The position numbers and the translations under genes are program-made. This document shows, piece after piece, positions 28,960 to 44,689 of a stretch of 64,000 bases of DNA; position 1 is the stretch's first letter; every line of letters starts with the position of its first letter. The notes beneath the pieces were generated by a model. That model was given only the letters and a program-made list of their open reading frames with translations, made no database searches and was not told the DNA's origin. The stretch is from Psettodes erumei (lineage: Eukaryota; Chordata; Actinopteri; Pleuronectiformes; Psettodidae): the NCBI GenBank assembly GCA_016785225.1, contig JAFBJZ010000872.1, positions 3,089,001-3,153,000 on the forward strand, read 5' to 3'.

Positions 28960-30740
28960 TGGGGGTTAGCAGAGGGGATGGGAAAGAGAATGGTTAGTCA
29001 GGAGATAAGAGAGGAAGGAACAGACCCCCCACCCCCACCCCCGCGCGGTTTAACCTCTACACCTACCCATCCTACCACTAACCCCTGCCTCCGTCCCAGC
29101 CCTGTCCCTACCCTGCAGCACCTCTCTGTTTTGCTCCACCGCCTTGCCACACGTGAAAGGAGTGCAAGCTGCGAGTGGTGCCGCCTGGCGCTGCCAGGCC
29201 TTCCCGCGTGTTTGTGGCAGGGGACAAGGGGCAGGCGTGGCAGAGAGGCCATGTGGTGGGACCGGCCCCTTTCTTCTAAACCAGCAGAGGAGCAGTAATG
29301 ACTCTGAGCTACAGCTGTGCCCACTGAGGCCTGCCCTACCTTACCCCGCAGTGGCCCCTCGACCTCATCTCACCGTGCCACCCTCTGCTTCTGGCCACTG
29401 CTACTGTCAGTGGAGGCTATGGAGTATAAATGTGTTCAGTGCTAATGAAATTCTCAGAAGAGTTCAAACTTGGTCTGTAACGTTTGAGACTACCTCATGG
29501 GTTAGTGATAGATGATGGAATAAAGCATCAAATATTCACTGAATATCAAAGAGAATAATCAGAACATAATTAATCTATACCAAAGTTTGGTGGGAAAAAA
29601 ATATTTCCCATGTGAAAAATACAATAATATATTTTTCATCTCAAAAAGACACAGGTCTAGATGTCTGTAACTAATGGTTGTTTCCATTATCAGTTTATCT
29701 AAAGGATATTCTTTTCATGAACCAATGAATGACTGGACCTTTAAAATGACAGAAAAAGCCATTGAACATGACACTGAAATTTTTTCCTGATGAAGAGTTA
29801 TCCACAAACACTGCTGTATAAAACCAGCCTCATCACCAAATATGCTGTGAGATGGAAGGGTTGGATTGTGGTTTAAATGAGTCAGACTTGGGGGGGAGGC
29901 CTGAACAGGACGCACCGTGTGAGTCACATATAGGGAGGATTATGGTGTGTTTTAAGTGACAAGGCAAAACTCAGTGTGCCAGGTCCAGGTGCTGACTGTG
30001 CCTCTAGTTTCCACCTGCAAACAAAAAAAAGCCATATGAGTTAACTACGGCACACATAATACCCCAACACAAATCCACTCCAGCTCACGCTCTTTCTCAC
30101 TCACACATATAAACACACAATCCCACCTATGTTACTGGAGCTGCTGTGCTGGGAACACACCCTCAGGGACAGGAATAACAGGCCACTCCAGAGCGTGAGG
30201 ACATCTGAGACACCGTGGCACCATACAAGCATGATGACTCTTTAACGTGGTCTTATCTCCATCCCTAATCCTCAGATGCCTTTGCCATCAGCTACTGTTT
30301 ACACCAACCGCAAGTCAAGAGTAAAAGCAGAAAATGGACTTTTTTAAATTTTGAATGACTGGAGTCCACTAGAAAACCATTGAGGAAGGCCTCTAGTGTG
30401 GAAGGAGCCTCATACTGAATAAGCAGTGAAATTTACATGACAACTTAGGAAAAATGCTTTTTTATTACTCATTCATCCCCTAAATCACTTGGCTCCCCCG
30501 CTTCTTTCCTCTGCCTCAACTATTAAATCACCATCTTGACCCTGCGACCTGGGGCCGCAACCATAAAGAGCCCCCTGTGGGTCAGAGGCCTGATTGTAAC
30601 ATTTGAATATGAAATGGACTTGGTTGGGCCTGGAAACAGCCCCATGCGTGGAGACACAGGCTGACCCCCAGGAGAGAGGCCTGCCTCAGCAGCCCCGGGC
30701 CTGGAGGCTCCCTCTTCTCTCAGCAAGGATTTACTTGGAC

Positions 30741-30874
30741 TTGAGAAGGAAGGAGAGATGCAGAGAAAGAGAGAAAGAGAGGGCTGAAGTCGGGGGGTGG
30801 AGGGGTGAAGGTGGGGGTTGAAGCAGGATAGGGGTTGAGCGAGAGTGAGGGAGCGGAGAAAGAGAGAGGGCAGA
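30741..30874. repeat. Purine-rich low-complexity tract
   Basis: GA- and G-rich on the plus strand with GAGA and GGGG runs. It creates spurious Ser/Pro/Leu frames on the minus strand. Confidence 0.85.
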
Positions 30875-32415
30875 CATTTGAATAAGACAAGAAGCGATTG
30901 GTGTTTGCATGACAAAAGAGGCCGCCATCTCCCCTGATTGGTGTCACAGTGCGGCACTAAAGACATGCAGGCCCCCCTGGGGTGGGGCGATGTGTGGAGC
31001 ACAGGCATGTTTATGCATCCAAGGTGTGATATTAGGGAGGGATAGCAGGGACTTGTCGTCACGTTGCGGGTTAAGAAGTTTGTGTGCATAAACTTGAAAG
31101 GACGAGACGTTTGGATTATGCTGTCAATAAATTTACATTTGAAAGAAAAATCATGTCCAAAATGTTACTTTTTCTCTTTAAGAACTAAATTTAAGAAAGT
31201 TTACTCATAGTTATAGATGATTTAATAGGAAAAGAAATGAATGATAAATCCACTTTTATGTGCTGGGTCTTGTTTTCTGTCAGTTATAAAGATATCTTGT
31301 CAGTAAATTGCTGAGATCTAGGTGACAAGGTGACATTGTTATGACAAAGACCAACAGAGCAAGAAAAAGGGGCGTTCAGGTAGGTATCTAAATGACTTAC
31401 AACTGTAAGAAGTAGTTATTAAGTGACTGAGGGTGAGCAAAAGTGAATGTGACAGTAATAAACTGCCTTTGCACAGATAAAGTGAGCATCATGCAGTAAG
31501 CAGTGAGTATGGTGCACTGAAGTTGAGGCAGGAATTCTGGAAACTTAAAATGTCTGCAAATGACAGGTTGGCTAATAATTTTACCTGCAAACATATGTTG
31601 CAAAACAATTTTACAGTTGTAGAAGCTATAAAGCATGGAGAACTGTATTGTCTTTGTGCCTTTTTATCGCTCAGTCTCCACCATGTTTGTATGATACCCT
31701 GTTCTCCAGCTGTAGTATGAAATCTCCTAATTATTCCAGGGAGGTGTAAAGACCACCGCCCTCACTGTCTCCTGCTGGGCTGTAAGTGAAGCCATCAGCT
31801 ACTGCAATTGGACCTCTGGCACTGCTGAGTCCTGACCCTCCATCTCCACTCCTGCCTGCGCCTTCCGCTTATCGTTTGATGGGAACAATGACAATACAAG
31901 AACAGCAACTAGAGAGGATCATATGAGGAGGCAAATCCAGAGGCTATGAAGGGGATTTTATAGCTCAATGAGTTTGGACAATTTGTTTACAATCCCCATT
32001 ATTACAGGTCCCTTGGGAGTAGGTGCGCGCATATAAACACCAATGCATTTTCTCTGAGATATTGCAGATTAGCTGGGAGTTGGTCCACTCAGGAGAAGGA
32101 TGCAAAAGTGCAAGAAAAAGTACCACAGGGGGTCAAAGAGAGGAGGGATGAGGATGAAGGAAGCGCGAGTGAGAGTTAGCGAGGTCACACGCTCACACAC
32201 ACACGCACATGCACGCACTAACCCCCTGCAGACAAAGCCTCCACAGGCTCATCTGGGCAGTGCTGCTGGCCCTCGGGGACACACCTCCAAGAGAGAGATG
32301 GCCCGACTAACTCTCCATGGCAACTAATCAATAAGTGACAGAGTCGGTCAGGACTGACCCGTAGCTGAGTGTGTTCCACCTCCCCCCATGTTCCCAGGGT
32401 TACAATCCCATAAAC

Positions 32416-32443
32416 CACACACACACACACACACACACACACA
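32416..32443. repeat. (CA)n microsatellite
   Basis: About 14 perfect CA units. Confidence 0.95.
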
Positions 32444-33206
32444 GATTGGGGTGCACTAAAAGACAAAGGCCCTCCCTACCTGACCAGTGCCCCCAGGGAA
32501 ATAAATCTTTGCTCAGACTTTGGGGTTGCATTTGACAACATACCTTTTTTTAACACCTGCAAATGCGTGCTGTGTTTTTTGTGCACAGAAGCTGTGTGGT
32601 TATTTGGGGGAGAGGGGGGTGCACATGGGTACAGGTTATTGAAAGAACACAGCTCCTGACAATAGTGATATGATCAGATAGCTTTGGATGGAGCAGAGTC
32701 ACCACACCACCATTGTGTATCTGTCAATCTGTGTTTCCTCTCACTGTCCTCAACAAACACTAATCAATATCTGTGGCCTAGATGAGAGACCTAATCTTCC
32801 CCCTTGTCACCCCCTCAACTCCTTACATCCACCCCCCTTCTCCGACTCTGCATTGTCTTGCAGCAGTCCCATACTCTCTTCGCTGTCCCTAGGCATGGTA
32901 TATACGTCGGCACACATACACTTGGCCTCGTTTTTTTTTTTTCTGGGCTCCCGAGACAGGTCAGAAGTGGGGTCAGAACTCTAGTTTGGCAAATTAAAAG
33001 CAAAACTACATGCTCCAGTGTTCATAGACAAAGTGATGTGCGCCACAGAAAGGGAACATCTGCAGCTGACGCACTTTTACACACTGGAAAACCTCGCTTG
33101 GCATCTGAGCTTTCCTTAACGCACATTAGAACCAGCCCTTTGTATGTTATTGCCCTTACAGGTTATTCAGGGAGAGGCCAATGAATCCAGTTTCTGGGTT
33201 GTGTGA

Positions 33207-37264
<4,058 letters not shown>

Positions 37265-38002
37265 GTCACAAGTCATGTTACATACAAATTTATTCAGCAT
37301 TTAAGAATAGAGGATGGTCTTAAAATATGTAGAAACGTCAGTTTAAATAAACCTTTTCGCTCAGGATAATGAGTAAACATGACACTGTCAAAACCATCAC
37401 AGAACAGAACATTTTTACAAAAAACAAATGGGAACATTTTTCACGTGACAAAAACATTGGGTCCACAAGCTAAAAAGAAAGAGGGGGAAAACATACTATA
37501 AATAAAACCTGCGTTTGCGACCCGCACAGTCTTAATATTTCATCTTTAACCTAGTTCATGAGGGGAGGGAGAAAAAGTAGAGACTACGAAATTTGGACAC
37601 AGTCGAGACAACTGACATTCTACAAATTAAGTGTAAACATTTATGTACCAACTTTCCATCCAGCTTTTCTGAAATACACCAGCCTCTTCACGAGGCCACA
37701 ATGCCTTTTCATAGAGAGAAAATATGGCATTATTTAAAATATAGAAGTCCAATTCTTCCACATATGCTGATTGCTTATATACTCGGGATAAAAAGCCTCT
37801 TTGAAACGCAATTTACTCTGATGGGCTCAACGTTCAGTTTCGATCCATTTAAAAGTGATTTAAAATAAACAACTCGAAAGATATTGAGACAAAGTTGCTA
37901 TTTGAACAAAACTGTCGAGCGTTGTGTCTTTAGCGACCAAAAAGTTCAAGTATCCGAAGTACTTTATTTTAAAAGTTTAAAAGTCTTTTCTTTCTGTTGC
38001 CA
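37265..38002 (-). other. sox3: sox3 3' untranslated region (predicted)
   Basis: This is the stretch after the sox3 stop codon down to just past the first well-placed AATAAA on the minus strand. It is AT-rich, free of microsatellites and has no long open frame in the sox3 direction. A second AATAAA lies only about 35 nt after the stop (37963-37968) and is probably too close to be the main site. The 3' end at about 37265-37275 is inferred from the signal position, not observed. Confidence 0.55.
37289..37294 (-). terminator. sox3: sox3 poly(A) signal AATAAA
   Basis: TTTATT on the plus strand reads AATAAA on the sox3 strand, about 710 nt after the stop codon. Cleavage would fall 10-30 nt further on, near 37265-37278. 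It is the canonical hexamer best placed downstream of the gene. Confidence 0.5.
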
Positions 38003-38905
38003 TCAGATGTGGGTGAGAGGTAGCGTCCCATTGACGCCAGTCCCTGCGGTCTGATAGTGCGGGTGGACGCTGTGTAACCGGCTGCTCTGCAGGGAGGAAT
38101 GCTCCGCGCTGTCCCCGCCGGGAGGCAGGTACATGCTTATCATATCCCTCAGGTCCCCCAAACATGCCCGCTGAGAGTGGGACGTGATGGCCGGCGGCGG
38201 CGAGCTCGGCTCGGTCTTGCACACGGACGCCATGGAGCTCAGTCCCATGGCGCTGGTGGTCTGCTGCGTGTAGGCTGGGGACATGCTGTACGTGGACGCC
38301 GCGTTCATGTACGTCTGCGCCGAGGACATCATCGGGTACTGGAGCCCCGCCATCTCGTATCGGTGCATCTGCTGGATCTGAGGGCTGTTCATGCTGTGAT
38401 GCTGCGGGTAGGCCAACTGGTCCTGCATGAGGGAGTACGCACTGTTCGTCCACCCGTTCATGTGCGCGTAACCGTCCATTCGCTGCCCTACCGACACCGA
38501 GTTGTTGACGGCGTTGGCTCCTGGTGGCAAAAGTCCCCCGGGCAAAGAATACTTGTCTTTCTTAAGCAAGGTCTTGGTCTTCCTGCGGGGACGGTATTTA
38601 TAATCCGGATGCTCCTTCATGTGCATAGCGCGTAGACGCTTAGCCTCGTCGATGAACGGCCTCTTTTCAGCGTCGGTCAGAAGTTTCCAGTCAGCACCGA
38701 GCCGCTTGCTGATTTCAGAGTTGTGCATTTTGGGATTTTCTTGGGCCATCTTCCTCCGCTGTCCCCTGGACCAGACCATGAACGCGTTCATCGGCCGTTT
38801 CACCCGCTCCTGGTCGCTGGCACTGTTGTTCTTGGCGCCCGGCGCCGAGCCCGAGTTGGACTGCGGGAGCGGGGTCTTGATCTCGGTTTCCATCATGTTA
38901 TACAT
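38003..38905 (-). CDS. sox3: Sox3, SoxB1-group HMG-box transcription factor
   Basis: Complete single-exon reading frame of 300 residues (ATG at 38905, TGA at 38003). Seen: a short N-terminus starting MYNMMETE, an HMG box at about residues 35-105 including RPMNAFMVW (37-45), the SoxB1 basic tail RPRRKTKTLLKK (105-116), a Ser/Pro-rich C-terminal half with CKTEPSSPPP (229-238), the conserved DLRDMISMYLPPGG (251-264), and the ending NGTLPLTHI. The DQERVKRP entry into the box and the LTHI end favour Sox3 over Sox1, Sox2 and Sox19. Known of the family: a nuclear factor that bends DNA at CATTGT-like sites, keeps neural progenitors undifferentiated and acts in gonad and pituitary. The first Met has a weak start context (T at -3), while Met5 has A at -3 and G at +4; Met1 is chosen because this N-terminus is conserved in the family. 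Unlike mammalian SOX3 there are no polyalanine tracts. Lys230 lies in a degenerate SUMO-type site. Identity is near certain. Confidence 0.97.
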   Translation of the reverse strand: MYNMMETEIKTPLPQSNSGSAPGAKNNSASDQERVKRPMNAFMVWSRGQRRKMAQENPKMHNSEISKRLGADWKLLTDAEKRPFIDEAKRLRAMHMKEHPDYKYRPRRKTKTLLKKDKYSLPGGLLPPGANAVNNSVSVGQRMDGYAHMNGWTNSAYSLMQDQLAYPQHHSMNSPQIQQMHRYEMAGLQYPMMSSAQTYMNAASTYSMSPAYTQQTTSAMGLSSMASVCKTEPSSPPPAITSHSQRACLGDLRDMISMYLPPGGDSAEHSSLQSSRLHSVHPHYQTAGTGVNGTLPLTHI

Positions 38906-39104
38906 TCAGGCGGCTTTTAGTGTTCACTCACAGGCACATAAAAATAAAAGTTCTCAAGACAGCGCCAGATTCAACGAAATACAGGTACTGACCAGTCTCA
39001 TAAGAAGATGGGGAAAAAGTTCTGCCCAAAGAGGCAATGTGTCTGCAGGTGCTTCTGGTTTCTCTACGCTCAAAGCTGCTCCGTCCCCCACGGCTCTGAA
39101 ACAG

Positions 39105-39215
39105 AAGTCTGTAAACTTGTTCGCCAAGCTCATCTGTTAATAGGCCTAGTGGCAGGACCATGTGATGTGGATTGACAGCATGACAATGAGGAGCAGGCGA
39201 CCAATCAGAGCGCAG
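39105..39215 (-). promoter_or_regulatory. sox3: sox3 core promoter with TATA-like and CCAAT boxes
   Basis: Seen upstream of the sox3 ATG: TATTAA on the minus strand (39137-39142) and a CCAATCAG box in inverted orientation (39201-39208), about 63 bp apart. That is the usual spacing for a TATA box near -30 and an NF-Y CCAAT box near -90. It would place the start of transcription near 39108 and give a 5' UTR of about 200 nt. An ACAATG SOX-type site (39183-39188) lies between the two boxes and could allow autoregulation. The transcription start itself is inferred. Confidence 0.5.
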
Positions 39216-42200
39216 CCCCGTGTGACCAACCGGAGCGCGCAGCGCTGTGTTTTGGTCGGAGGAGGAGGGAGAGGTAAAGTTTTAAAACAGCTTTACCAGC
39301 TCGACAACCTGAGCGCAAACGAGCTGTCCCAGATTTACAGCCTTTACAGTCTGAGTCTGAGGATGAGAAGCGGACGGGAAATGCAGCCGATTTGTTTTTT
39401 TGTTACTGAATGGGTGTTGCCTGATCGCATCACGTTCATTATTGGAACAAATTACATTAAAGTAATAGCATCGGTCCTTTTATCAGCGTTTCCATTCGGT
39501 TGTATATCAAAGCTGTTTCTACATAGATACGTATATTTCTACAAATATATAAACGTGATGTTAGAAATATATGTAGAATCATTATTAAAAAAATAAAAAG
39601 GTAAAGGCTAGAGGGGATACAAATATCTTAAATGTCAGCAAATCAGTTATAGAGACGGATTCTAACGGGCAAAACCCGAGCTAAAATAAGGACTAACACT
39701 TCAAGTCAAAAGCGGAAAATAAACACGTTTCCCAGTCACACAAAAATCCTTTCATCTCCACCTGCTGTCAAACACGTTTGCTGCTTTTCTATTTCTAACG
39801 CCAATTTCAAATACAGATTTTTTTAGCCAATGTAAAATGTGTCTCAGGCTGTTTTGGGGATTTAGTTGCTTCAGCAGACTGATATATTTTTTGAATATCG
39901 ACCTTAACGAGAACCTGCTCGGAAATTATTTTCAATAATTTTGCAGTCTCTTTCGGCACTGTAAAAAAATCTAGAGCATGAATTTTCTGCAGGCTAAATA
40001 AGTGGAAGGCAAAACTTGTCGAGAGGCTGAAACTTTTTAAACGAAATTTAAGTTCTGTAGAGCAATTTCCAAGAATAAAGCAGAATAAGGATGATGGGTA
40101 CACATATAAAGAGACTTATAAAGACTAGTAATAAAATCAAGTACAAAGAAATATAAAAGAAAGTAGCCTGTTCCAAAACATTTATTGGCGTGTCAATGTG
40201 AACGTTTCCGCAGTGTTGCAAAAAAAACTTTAATACATCAACGACCTCTTGTGGATGGGACAGGCCATCTCTTTAGTCCCCTGGGGATAAAGTTTACTTT
40301 GAGTCTCTGCATTGCAAAGAGCTCGCCCGGCCATGCGAGTGTCCTCTTTTCCTTTAAAAATAAATAAAATCAGCAGCTACTGTTTGCGGACTGCTTTTCT
40401 CTGCGCGGTGTCAATGATTATTAAAATGATGGACGTGGAGTGTTCTCTTCATTTGCATGTCTCCTCAAGCCGAGACGCCGCCCCGCCGTTGAAACCGATT
40501 GCCCAACAGGGCAAAACCTCACACCTGCTAATGACGTGCGAGCGAATCGCCCATCGAAAACACCTATTAACGCCTCCAGTATTTAGATGAGCTCTGCAGG
40601 GATCGCTCTGTATATGCGCATTTTGGGGGTTTTAGCGCGTTTCACCTCCCGGAGCTTGGCAACTTGTGAAATGCAGTTTCACGGGCCTCCTGTTGTTTAC
40701 ATTAGACGTTCACCTGCAGGGACCCGAGCATGCAGATTTTAGTGCTTCTTTTAATCCATCGTTTATCACTCTTGTGGACAGCAAAGACTGAACTGAAAAA
40801 TAAGATTCCGGAAAATGAGATGTTAATCTGAATCTTCCGTTACGAATTGAATGAGTGGATTCCACGAAATTGGCCCATTTTGAACATATTATACCTGTCA
40901 ACCACTGCTGCACTTCTTTCTGCCTAAAGAATGAATGAAAAGTAAAAAGTCATCGCCAAAACCCAAACCTACTTCGTTTGAAATTAAACCATACTGCCTT
41001 AAGGATTGGCTGTAACATGTATTTCGCAGGTATATATTAATATAAGTTACACTAGGGGCCATGTCTCAAACACTGGAATGGAGAAAAGAGATGTTATAAC
41101 ATTGATGGCTTTTAAAATTAGAGTACGTACATTAGCACAAAAAGCTTAAAGAATAAAAGACTGATCTGTTATCTTAACGTGAGGGGGGCGGCTTACAGAC
41201 CCTCAGCCATATTGTACTTGTAGTACATCAGCTAAAAAGAGACATCACTGCATGAATTTAATTTTCACGTTCAATGGGGCGTTACAAACAGAGCAAGAGC
41301 AATAAAACTAACGTCCAATTAGTAGCCATCTAATTCTCAGGGACCAGTTATTTGTTTATCTGCGCAGATCTCAATACTGATCCGCTTGTAATCTTCTTAT
41401 GGAAATTGACCGGTAGCAGAGAGAGAGTGAGATAAAGGGGGGGAAAAAAACACCAGGAGTAGCCCGGAGTTTGGTAATGAGGGCCTCTGTGCAGCTAATT
41501 TCCTAATTAAGGAACTGGGGACCACCAGCACAGTCTGCTCTGATTCAGACTCAACAAGCCTGACAGCCCAAAGGGGGGGTGGGGTGGGGGTTCTCGGGAC
41601 GTACGGCTGCACGGCCCCACTCTTTAATGTTGGGAAATGTGCGGCTGTCCCGATGGGAGGACAGGACCTGCATGCAGGCGCATCGATCCCGGACAGTTTC
41701 ACGTCTAAAGCGAACAAAAACGAATTGCGCGTGACTTTGTCAAGCGCGAGGGAACATTGACCACCTCAAAGCGTCCATTTCTGAAGAGAAACTAATTGGA
41801 TTTTAATATTTTCCCCCTTTTTCGTTACACTAAAGATGTGTCGGATTATTTATAACATTTTTATTTAAATTTGACATGTAGCTTTAGCTATATCTGATGC
41901 CTGCATTTGACAGCAACGACAGAAATAAAGGGCTCTGATGTAGAATTGTGGCCTGCGGGCCTACAAAATAAAGCAGGAAATGATATTTTGTATTAACAAA
42001 GAGATTTAGGAAAATTAAATTTTGCTTATGTCAATTAACTGACACTAATGACATCCTGAAAACAATCCTCTCGGATGACAGAGGCTTCACAGTTCACGAT
42101 GGACGAAACGCGCGCAACTTCAGTATTGTATGATATGACACAGACGCAGCATACCTGCAATGCAATGGCTTTGCAATTTATTGCTTTTTATTGTCATTTT

Positions 42201-42349
42201 TATATTTACGGTCTGCGTTCACAAGTTTTATGATTTTTTTATCAATTTTTTTTATAACTTTCAAAAGGTAGCTTTTTAAAATGTAATCGGAAGTTACATC
42301 TAAAATCTAAAATAACAAACATTATTTTTACGTGTCCATTTTAAACCCC
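39216..42349. other. Sox3 upstream region outside the named element
   Basis: No gene. Besides the block at 40.19-40.72 kb, repeat-free regulatory-looking sequence occurs at about 41280-41400 (CCAATTAGTAGCCATCTAAT) and 41470-41570 (GCTAATTTCCTAATTAAGG), split by G-rich runs at 41430-41440 and 41572-41590. Confidence 0.5.
40185..40720. promoter_or_regulatory. Candidate conserved sox3 upstream enhancer block
   Basis: About 1.1-1.6 kb upstream of the predicted sox3 start. The sequence is repeat-free, of balanced composition, and rich in CpG and in short developmental-factor motifs: an octamer ATTTGCAT at 40451-40458, CATTGCAAAG near 40310 (a SOX-plus-POU-like string), and CTAATGACGTG near 40528. 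There is no open frame of note. Enhancer function is inferred from position and motif content. Confidence 0.4.
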
Positions 42350-42610
42350 ACGACCCCCAGAATCAATAACTTTTTTTGTTTCAGCTCGGTGACTGCGGAC
42401 AAGGCCTTTGAGAAACAGTAATTAACAAAGAATGGGTTTTTCAATTACATCCACAATGGAGACTGTCTCATTAAGATTTGCATGATTTTTTTTTTTTGGA
42501 CCACGAATGCAAATGAAGATGCAATTTACGCACGGTCTGCTGTTCCCATTGTGTCGGCGTGAATGGTTGCGTCCTCCCCAGTTCAACACAGGTAAAATAA
42601 TATTCACGGG
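42350..42610. promoter_or_regulatory. Candidate SOX/POU enhancer upstream of sox3
   Basis: Seen in order: AACAAAG (42424-42430), ACAATGG (42453-42459), ATTTGCAT (42476-42483), ATGCAAAT (42507-42514), ATGCAATT (42519-42526) and CCATTGT (42546-42552). The outer SOX sites and inner octamers form a mirror-image order. SoxB1 and POU proteins are known to act together on neural enhancers, so this is a plausible autoregulatory element about 3.4 kb upstream of sox3. Confidence 0.45.
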
Positions 42611-44689
42611 TCATTTAAAAGAATAAAAGTGCTGCCATTATCACCTATTTATTTCACAAAGCAGGGGCTAGTATCCCTGAAGGTAATTTGACTTATTTGA
42701 CCCATAATACATACAAAATTAGATAAAAATGTTTAATGTCTGTTTGTAATACATTTTGATTCTGTAGGATAGTTTTTTAAATCTCTCATTATTATTAAAT
42801 TTATGTTAGAAAATCAATTCCTAAGATGCTTAACATATCTAAAGTCTGTCGCAAAATGCTTGTTTTTGTGCTTTGAAAAATTCAAACATTAACATTATGA
42901 GTTATTCCAGCAACAGGTACCATAATAGGTAATATACATTACTTACTGATGGCATGTAAGAGGCTCCACATTGCAGATCTGTTAGGAACAGGAGCTTTTT
43001 ATTTTATTTTATTGTTTACTTTGAAATATCAAAAGTTAAAGATTTTTCTTAAGGCATGAGTAATAATATGAGAATGTGTTTGCACTCTGCTGCTGCTGCC
43101 GTCTTTGAAAACTTCTCAGGAAATTAAAAACTCTCTCAGGGGGAAACAACAAAAGAATATAAATAACCATTAATCGAAAATATAAACACACTGTGTGTCT
43201 GCAAATTTGGTGCAAATAAAGGATGGCGATAATGTTGAAATTATTTATCAGATTTGTTGAAGATTTTGAACTGAATGTTTGAAATGTGGTAATTGAGGAG
43301 TCAGCGGAAGAACGTGTCAACAATACTCTGCATGCATCAGGACCCAGAACAAACCCAAGACCACATAATGGCCCGCAAAAGAAAAACTTGCATTTTATCA
43401 AGGTACTGCCCCGCGTCATCACTTTTTCTCAACTGTTCCAAAACAAACGGGCTTGTATGTGAAGCTTTTTAGTTGTCTTGAGAGAGAAAGGGAAAGGCTG
43501 AAGCAGACTAGTGAACTCACCACATGTTGTGGGACTGCAACCCCTGAGGATCGACCCCTCAAGCGGGCTCACGTCAGTGCTCCTTAAGCTCAGTCATTAG
43601 GTGAAGGGACTTGTCACTCAAAACCTTCAAAGGGACCTAAACACACACAGACACACACACGCTCAGATAAACAGATATTCAATTGTGAGGAGAGCTTTAG
43701 TGGAGTGTTGCAAGTCCGTCAGGATGGACTCTGGGCTAATGGAGAACTGCATTCTTGAATCTACTGTAGCAGAGTAATTTGTGGTGGTTGCTGTGTGGGG
43801 ATGACACATCTGCACTCAACAGCCATCTTGTTCTGGATTTGTGGAATTTATCCGTCTTACTCACTGACCTCTGCTTGTAAAACAACACTCACAGACAAAA
43901 AAGCCATTTGCCTCCCGTAGCTGTCGGTGAAGAACGCTTCAAAACTTCAGCTTCTTTTTCTCCTGGCCAGGCCAAGCATGTCCCTCCTCATTATGTTCCT
44001 GTGTGAGCAAGGCCAAGGCTGCTGACACAGACCCAGTGTAATCTCTTTAACCCGCCACTGTCATGAGCAGGCAAGGCGTGACCACCCAGCGCTCTGCTCC
44101 ATCTCACTTCGCCCAGGGAATAGTTTTTCCACTTCCCCGTCACCTCACCCCCCTCTGCGGTCGTGGCTGCTTATCGTTTTAGGGACGCACGTTTCAAAAC
44201 ACATTTGATCAAGTACACCCAACACTGAAGTGTGTGCAAAACCTGCTCAGTCGCACACTCACACAGCCGGGGTTAATCATTGTTACAAGACCACTTAATA
44301 TAATCACATGCAGCAGTGTGCAGTTAAAAATTCATATACTCACTGACCCTTGGAGTTCCCATAATTGACACAACCTTTTTTTTGCTGTAGTTACTGACTA
44401 ATGAAGCTAAAAGCAAATGAAATTAAATCACAGTGGAGGACATCGGTGGGAGCATTTTTTAGATGAATATACAATGATTATTAGCTCCTTGAAGTCATTT
44501 CTGAGACAAAGGCTCTTTGCATTTACTTAGCAGATTAGGAGAAACATTCACATTAAAACATTTGGTATATGATGCGTTAAATGAAAAATAAAATATAAAA
44601 TTACTGTGAATAATAAGTTCCACCATCTGCTGAAAGCTAATTTCAATTCAGTTTAAATTAAGCAGAAAATTTCAATAAATATGGTTTCG
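42611..44689. other. Intergenic upstream of sox3, no gene seen
   Basis: AT-rich to about 43.4 kb, then more balanced. No motif cluster or coding frame stands out. Confidence 0.55.

Noticed and set aside
28642..29298. 218-residue plus-strand frame
   Set aside because: Crosses poly-G and C-rich runs, giving Gly- and Pro-rich filler; the remainder resembles nothing known and opposite-strand frames overlap it.
30523..31089. 188-residue minus-strand frame
   Set aside because: Ser/Pro/Leu bias comes from the purine-rich tract read in reverse; no domain seen.
37977..38453. 158-residue second minus-strand frame within sox3
   Set aside because: Out-of-frame shadow of sox3 with an Ala/Pro/Asp-rich translation and no family resemblance.
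38099..38635. 178-residue plus-strand frame over sox3
   Set aside because: It is the antisense shadow of the sox3 coding region; composition (Arg/His/Val-rich) follows from reverse-reading GC-rich sox3 codons and no domain is seen.
38619..39140. 173-residue plus-strand frame over the sox3 start
   Set aside because: Antisense to the HMG box and promoter; no recognisable protein.
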